Shown in pieces: positions 40,831-43,945 of a DNA stretch of 43,945 bases. The stretch comes from CBFGTV01 sp965652145. Its GTDB lineage: Bacteria; Bacillota; Clostridia; Peptostreptococcales; Natronincolaceae. The notes below the pieces were generated by a model. It was not told where the DNA came from. It saw only the letters and a program-made list of their open reading frames with translations, and did no database searches. Numbering within the stretch: position 1 is the first letter of the stretch; the number at the start of each line of letters is the position of its first letter. A program made the translations under genes and the position numbers. The stretch lies in assembly GCA_965652145.1 (NCBI GenBank), contig CBFGTV010000026.1, positions 1 through 43,945 on the forward strand, given 5' to 3'.

Positions 40831-41499
40831 ATGTATAAAGCATGTATCTTTGATTTAGATGGAACCCTTGTCAATACCCTTCATTCAATTGCCCACTACG
40901 GCAATTTGGCCCTGTCTTATTATGGACTTCAGGAAATCCCTACAGAAGATTATAAGGATTTTTGCGGCTATCACACTGATGAATTCTATAGACGGATGCT
41001 TAAACACATTAATATAGAAAATCAATCTATAATTAACCGGGTTAAAAAACTAAATAATGAATTGTATGACAAGGACGTTCTCTATAAAATAGAGGCCTAC
41101 CAGGGAATCAGCTCCCTTATTAATACCCTCAGGAACCGAGGAATCAAACTGGCGGTTTTATCTAACAAGCCCCATGCTACAACCCAAAATATTGTCTACT
41201 CTCTTTTTGGTAAGGATACCTTCGAACAATGCTATGGGCAGCGTGAAGGCTTTCCTGGGAAACCGGATTCCGCCCCTCTTTTGAAGTTAATCGACGAGCT
41301 TAACTTAAATAAGGATGATTGTGTCTATGTAGGAGATACCTCCATTGACATTGAAACAGGAAAAAATGCAGGCGTATTAACCGTAGGTGTTTCATGGGGC
41401 TTTCGAGATAAGGCCCACCTTGAATCCCACGGAGCGGATATGATTGTTAGTACACCCGAGGAAATACTGCATCAGATTCAATGGCAGGCCCCCATATAA
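40831..41499 (+). CDS. HAD family phosphatase (phosphoglycolate phosphatase-like)
   Basis: A 222-aa HAD hydrolase. Motif I is CIFDLDGTLVNT, motif II lies in LAVLSNKPHATT, motif III Lys is in FPGKPDSAPLL, and motif IV is VYVGDTSIDIETGKNAG. The cap domain is alpha-helical, as in Gph/PGP enzymes. ATG 40831 has GGAGG 6 nt upstream. It follows the transketolase halves by 67 nt without a terminator, so it may remove phosphate from a sugar phosphate or from a side product such as phosphoglycolate. The exact substrate is unknown. Confidence 0.88.
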   Translation: MYKACIFDLDGTLVNTLHSIAHYGNLALSYYGLQEIPTEDYKDFCGYHTDEFYRRMLKHINIENQSIINRVKKLNNELYDKDVLYKIEAYQGISSLINTLRNRGIKLAVLSNKPHATTQNIVYSLFGKDTFEQCYGQREGFPGKPDSAPLLKLIDELNLNKDDCVYVGDTSIDIETGKNAGVLTVGVSWGFRDKAHLESHGADMIVSTPEEILHQIQWQAPI

Positions 41500-41507
41500 T
41501 AGCCATT

Positions 41508-41559
41508 AAAAAAGCTCATTGCCAGAAACTTTATTTCTTATCTGGCCAATGAGCTTTTT
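41508..41559 (+). terminator. Terminator of the transketolase operon
   Basis: GCTCATTGCCAGA (41514-41526) pairs with TCTGGCCAATGAGC (41541-41554) with one bulged C, flanked by A and T runs that make it bidirectional. Confidence 0.9.
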
Positions 41560-41571
41560 ATTTATCTATCT

Positions 41572-41730
41572 TCATAATTGTTTATTTTCATGCTTGATTA
41601 TTTTCTTAATCCCCTCTACAGCATAGTTAATTGATTCTGTCGAAAGCCAGATGATTTCTTTAATATGTCCATCGAATATATCTCATAAGAGTCCCTCAAC
41701 AATAAAGCCGGCTACCCCTGATTCATTAAA
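41572..41730 (-). pseudogene. Decayed remnant of a protein C-terminus
   Basis: On the minus strand one frame reads FNESGVAGFIVEGLL, then an in-frame TGA (41685-41683), then DIFDGHIKEIIWLSTESINY and AVEGIKKIIKHENKQL to a stop at 41574-41572. The residue pattern is protein-like and ends in a lysine-rich tail, but there is no start codon or binding site and the frame is lost upstream. The helical, amphipathic pattern is loosely like the C-terminus of TetR-type regulators; I cannot confirm the family. Confidence 0.4.
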
Positions 41731-41750
41731 TCAGCAGTATGCCGGCCTTT
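41704..41750 (-). terminator. Hairpin after the M56/M23 gene
   Basis: GCCGGC with TAC (41707-41715) pairs with GTA, one bulge, GCCGGC (41737-41746), with AAA/TTT flanks. It starts within 20 nt of the stop at 41759. The U tract is short (UUUAUU), so termination may be partial. It overlaps the decayed remnant. Confidence 0.6.
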
Positions 41751-41758
41751 AATTGAGA

Positions 41759-43393
41759 CTATTCTATTTTTGTCATGTAGTCCATGGGATTAACCGGTTC
41801 ACCCTTCACTCTAAATTCAAAGTGAAGATGGGGCCCTGTGGAGTTTCCTGTTGAACCCACTTCAGCAATCTTGTCACCCATTTTCACCGTATCACCCAGG
41901 GCTACGTTTAAGGTATCGCAATGGGCATATAGGGAACCGGTTCCATTTCCGTGGTCGAGGATAACGTAATTTCCATAGCCATTCATCCCCAATTCCTCGT
42001 AGGTTGCAATGACAGTTCCATCCTGGGCTGCAAAGATTTCAGTCCCTGTTGGTGCTGGAATATCGATACCATCATGAAAATAACTATCGCCTGTTACAGG
42101 ATGGATTCGCTCGCCGTAGGGAGCACTGATACGATCATAGTTTGAAGGAAATTTTAATGGCTCCATCTCATCCAAATTGATTGGCTCCTTATCCTGGTAA
42201 TACACTTGAAAAAATAGGTCAATTCTCGAAATCTTTTCAGGTGCATGACGATATTCATTGTCTGCTGTCATTGCGTTGACTGTTTCTTGATATAAGGCTT
42301 TAAAGCCTTCAAAATCAAAGGGCTCATTTTGATTTTCCACATAATTGTCAAAAACTACATTTTCATCAATCACAGGAACTACGTTCTTAGCCATTACCGT
42401 TCCGGTAATCATTAGACTAAGGCCAAGCCCCATGGAAATTGCCATTACCTTCTTTGAAACCTTTCTTTTTTTCATAATCATTACTAATCTCCTTTCAATT
42501 CCCCTTCTGTTATCACAAAGGGTTGTATAGATTCCTGCCTTTCTGTTCACACCCCAACTCATCAAATTTAGAATGATCTCTCCATAAAATTGCCTTTCTT
42601 CCATGCCCATGGCCTTTACCACCTGTTCATCGCAGGATAGCTCACATAACTCATTTATATGGTTTACCAATCGGTATACAAGGGGATTAAACCAGTGGAT
42701 GCCATTGACTAAAAATGCCCCTGCCTTTAGCCATAAATCCTTTCGTTTAAAATGAATCAGCTCGTGCTGAAGGATCACCCTCAGCTCCTGATCAGTTAGC
42801 TTCACCTCGGGCAAAATTAAGCAGGGCCGAAGCAGGCCTATCATCATGGGGGTATCAATCAATTCGTTTGAAAGCAGGGGAATGGCCTTCCGAATTCCCA
42901 TGTCTTCCTTACATTCCTGCATCAGCCCATAGGCCCGGGATTCCTCCATACTGAGGCTGGTTCTTAAAATTTTCCTTTTAAAGCGTAAATAGGTGCCATA
43001 GCGATATGTAGTCCATCCCAACACACCCAATAGCCAGACATAGGGCAAAAACGGCATGATTGGTGTGATGGGCCCCATATTTTTTCCTTCTAATGACAGC
43101 CGTAGGTCTTTATTTTTTAGTTCTGCCCCTTCCAGGGATTCATCAGTGAAGTGGGGATATATATTTTCTACTTGAATGAATTGAAGCATCTCATGCTCTT
43201 TAAAATCTGAATCAGCCCCTGCTCTAATCCCTATGGGAACCAGTAAAAAAACAACCACAGTCCAGGTAATATAGTAGTTCCACCTGGCTGAAAAGTGTTT
43301 AATGGTTATGGATTTTAGCCCTAAAAGTAGTATTGTTAAAATACTCCCCGTTACAGACATGGCTAAAACAGCTTTAAATATGGTATGCAGCAT
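41759..43393 (-). CDS. M56 (BlaR1-type) membrane metallopeptidase fused to an M23 (LytM) peptidase
   Basis: A 544-aa membrane protein. The N-terminal part has several membrane helices and the M56 zinc site HELIH (residues 210-214) with the downstream CDEQVVKAMG. A further helix lies at about 315-335 (ISMGLGLSLMITGTVM). The outer part ends in an M23 peptidase domain: SAPYGERIHPVTGDSYFHDG with the HxxxD ligands, NYVILDHGNGTGSLYAHCD, and HLHFEF. BlaR1 proteins carry a penicillin-binding sensor at this place; here a cell-wall peptidase domain takes it. It lies 4 nt after a BlaI-type repressor and probably cleaves it on an envelope signal. Confidence 0.9.
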   Translation of the reverse strand: MLHTIFKAVLAMSVTGSILTILLLGLKSITIKHFSARWNYYITWTVVVFLLVPIGIRAGADSDFKEHEMLQFIQVENIYPHFTDESLEGAELKNKDLRLSLEGKNMGPITPIMPFLPYVWLLGVLGWTTYRYGTYLRFKRKILRTSLSMEESRAYGLMQECKEDMGIRKAIPLLSNELIDTPMMIGLLRPCLILPEVKLTDQELRVILQHELIHFKRKDLWLKAGAFLVNGIHWFNPLVYRLVNHINELCELSCDEQVVKAMGMEERQFYGEIILNLMSWGVNRKAGIYTTLCDNRRGIERRLVMIMKKRKVSKKVMAISMGLGLSLMITGTVMAKNVVPVIDENVVFDNYVENQNEPFDFEGFKALYQETVNAMTADNEYRHAPEKISRIDLFFQVYYQDKEPINLDEMEPLKFPSNYDRISAPYGERIHPVTGDSYFHDGIDIPAPTGTEIFAAQDGTVIATYEELGMNGYGNYVILDHGNGTGSLYAHCDTLNVALGDTVKMGDKIAEVGSTGNSTGPHLHFEFRVKGEPVNPMDYMTKIE

Positions 43394-43397
43394 ACCT

Positions 43398-43772
43398 TCA
43401 CCTCCCCTTTAAAAGGATTTTCCGCAGTTCTTCAATTTCTTCCTGGCTGATTCCATCTCCTTCATACAGGGCAGTGATAAAGCTTCCAATCGATCCATTA
43501 TGAACACGGTCTAAGTAAGTTCTGGCCTCCAAACACTTATATTCCCCCTCTGACATCAAAGGAATATACCGCTTGGCCTTCCCTTGCTTTACAGCCTTCA
43601 ACACGCCTTTTTCCACCAGCCGAGACAAAAAGGTAAATACGGTGGTGGGCTTCCAATCCTTCTCTTGATTGAGCTTTTGTAAAATTTCAGCCGCAGTAAT
43701 ACCTTCTTCTGAAGCCCAGATAACCTGCATAACCTCCATCTCTGCCTCTGATATACGTTGCAGTTTAGACAT
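43398..43772 (-). CDS. BlaI/MecI family repressor
   Basis: A 124-aa winged-helix repressor (ISEAEMEVMQVIWASEEGIT, then TTVFTFLSRLVEKGVLKAVK) with the dimer and cleavage region at its C-terminus. ATG 43772 is chosen because AAGGAGGTGA lies just upstream; a GTG at 43781 overlaps that site. It is cotranscribed with the M56/M23 peptidase and binds the two CTACA-N3-TGTAG sites in its own promoter. No beta-lactamase is in the window, so the regulon is unknown. Confidence 0.92.
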   Translation of the reverse strand: MSKLQRISEAEMEVMQVIWASEEGITAAEILQKLNQEKDWKPTTVFTFLSRLVEKGVLKAVKQGKAKRYIPLMSEGEYKCLEARTYLDRVHNGSIGSFITALYEGDGISQEEIEELRKILLKGR

Positions 43773-43798
43773 TATTCTCACCTCCTTCGCTATTCACT

Positions 43799-43811
43799 CT
43801 ACATGTTGTAG
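43799..43811. promoter_or_regulatory. BlaI operator, downstream copy
   Basis: CTACATGTTGTAG, of the form CTACA-N3-TGTAG, 25 bp centre to centre from the other copy and just downstream of the predicted transcription start. Confidence 0.78.
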
Positions 43812-43820
43812 TATAAATTA

Positions 43821-43849
43821 ATTCTACAGTGTGTAGAGTATAATGTCAA
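43821..43849 (-). promoter_or_regulatory. Promoter of the blaI-like operon
   Basis: On the minus strand TTGACA (43849-43844) and TAGAAT (43826-43821) are 17 nt apart. Confidence 0.8.
43824..43836. promoter_or_regulatory. BlaI operator, promoter copy
   Basis: CTACAGTGTGTAG, again CTACA-N3-TGTAG, lies between and partly over the -35 and -10 boxes, so repressor binding would block RNA polymerase. Confidence 0.8.
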
Positions 43850-43945
43850 GGAAATTTTTCTCAGTATTTTTATCTAGTTAAACAAAAACCCAGGAAAGCC
43901 CCCAAAATGAAGGCTCCAAAAAATAAATAAAGATACTAGAATAAA

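Noticed and set aside
43860..43934. A minus-strand frame reading LYLFFGAFILGAFLGFC near the right edge
   Set aside because: It has an in-frame stop immediately upstream and no start; the last 95 bases hold nothing I can support.
1..43945. tRNA, rRNA, CRISPR arrays, insertion sequences, riboswitches
   Set aside because: I looked for cloverleaf, direct-repeat/spacer, terminal-repeat and known aptamer patterns by eye and found none convincing; a covariance-model search would be needed to exclude them.

Overview
The window looks like chromosomal DNA of an anaerobic, probably spore-forming member of the Clostridia (Firmicutes). Pointers are strong AGGAGG-type ribosome binding sites, several TTG/GTG starts, TTGACA/TATAAT-type promoters with 17-nt spacing, and the gene families present (BlaI/M56, SorC-PTS, heterodimeric ABC exporters, DUF4183 proteins). 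No rRNA, tRNA, transposase, integrase or CRISPR array was seen. I cannot name the genus.

Region 1 (1-4.25 kb, minus strand) is part of a non-prophage contractile-injection-system spike/effector module: a DcrB/Mog1-like protein, a VgrG/gpD-type spike, a pentapeptide-repeat protein, an unknown protein, a DUF4280 PAAR-like tip and, cut by the left edge, the start of a second VgrG-like spike. Region 2 (4.4-7.8 kb) holds single metabolic and cell-envelope genes: tag (3-methyladenine glycosylase I), two hypothetical membrane-anchored proteins, and dsdA (D-serine ammonia-lyase).

Region 3 (7.9-25.7 kb) is the most interesting part. A 14-kb minus-strand operon of 14 tightly packed genes carries a set of CMP-legionaminic acid genes (legB, legC, legG, legI, legH-like, ptmE, ptmF, legF, ptmA), two small helical proteins, a Maf-type glycosyltransferase, a TPR protein and a glycosyltransferase-2/TPR protein. 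It is bracketed by two plus-strand genes for DUF4183 proteins. One is a 126-aa protein; the other is a 1036-aa composite of DUF4183, DUF11-like and a SPOCS/DUF3794-like domain. Neither has a signal peptide, and no flagellar gene is present. I propose a Maf/legionaminic acid system that glycosylates DUF4183 surface proteins, possibly on the spore, rather than flagellin. This is inference.

Region 4 (25.7-29.8 kb, minus) has a TIGR04076 protein with a ROK kinase, then a zinc alcohol dehydrogenase, an alpha/beta hydrolase and a TetR regulator with two matching operator palindromes. Region 5 (30.0-33.9 kb, plus) is a MarR regulator with a heterodimeric multidrug-type ABC exporter that has one degenerate and one canonical ATP site.

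Region 6 (34.3-41.5 kb) is a polyol-use locus. It has a SorC regulator; a minus-strand operon of galactitol-type PTS IIA, IIB and IIC plus a polyol dehydrogenase; and, divergently, a split transketolase with a HAD phosphatase. Uptake and phosphorylation, oxidation, then transketolase cleavage would suit a pentitol better than galactitol. Region 7 (41.6-43.8 kb, minus) is a BlaI-type repressor with a fused M56/M23 metallopeptidase under a doubly operated promoter, plus a decayed gene remnant.
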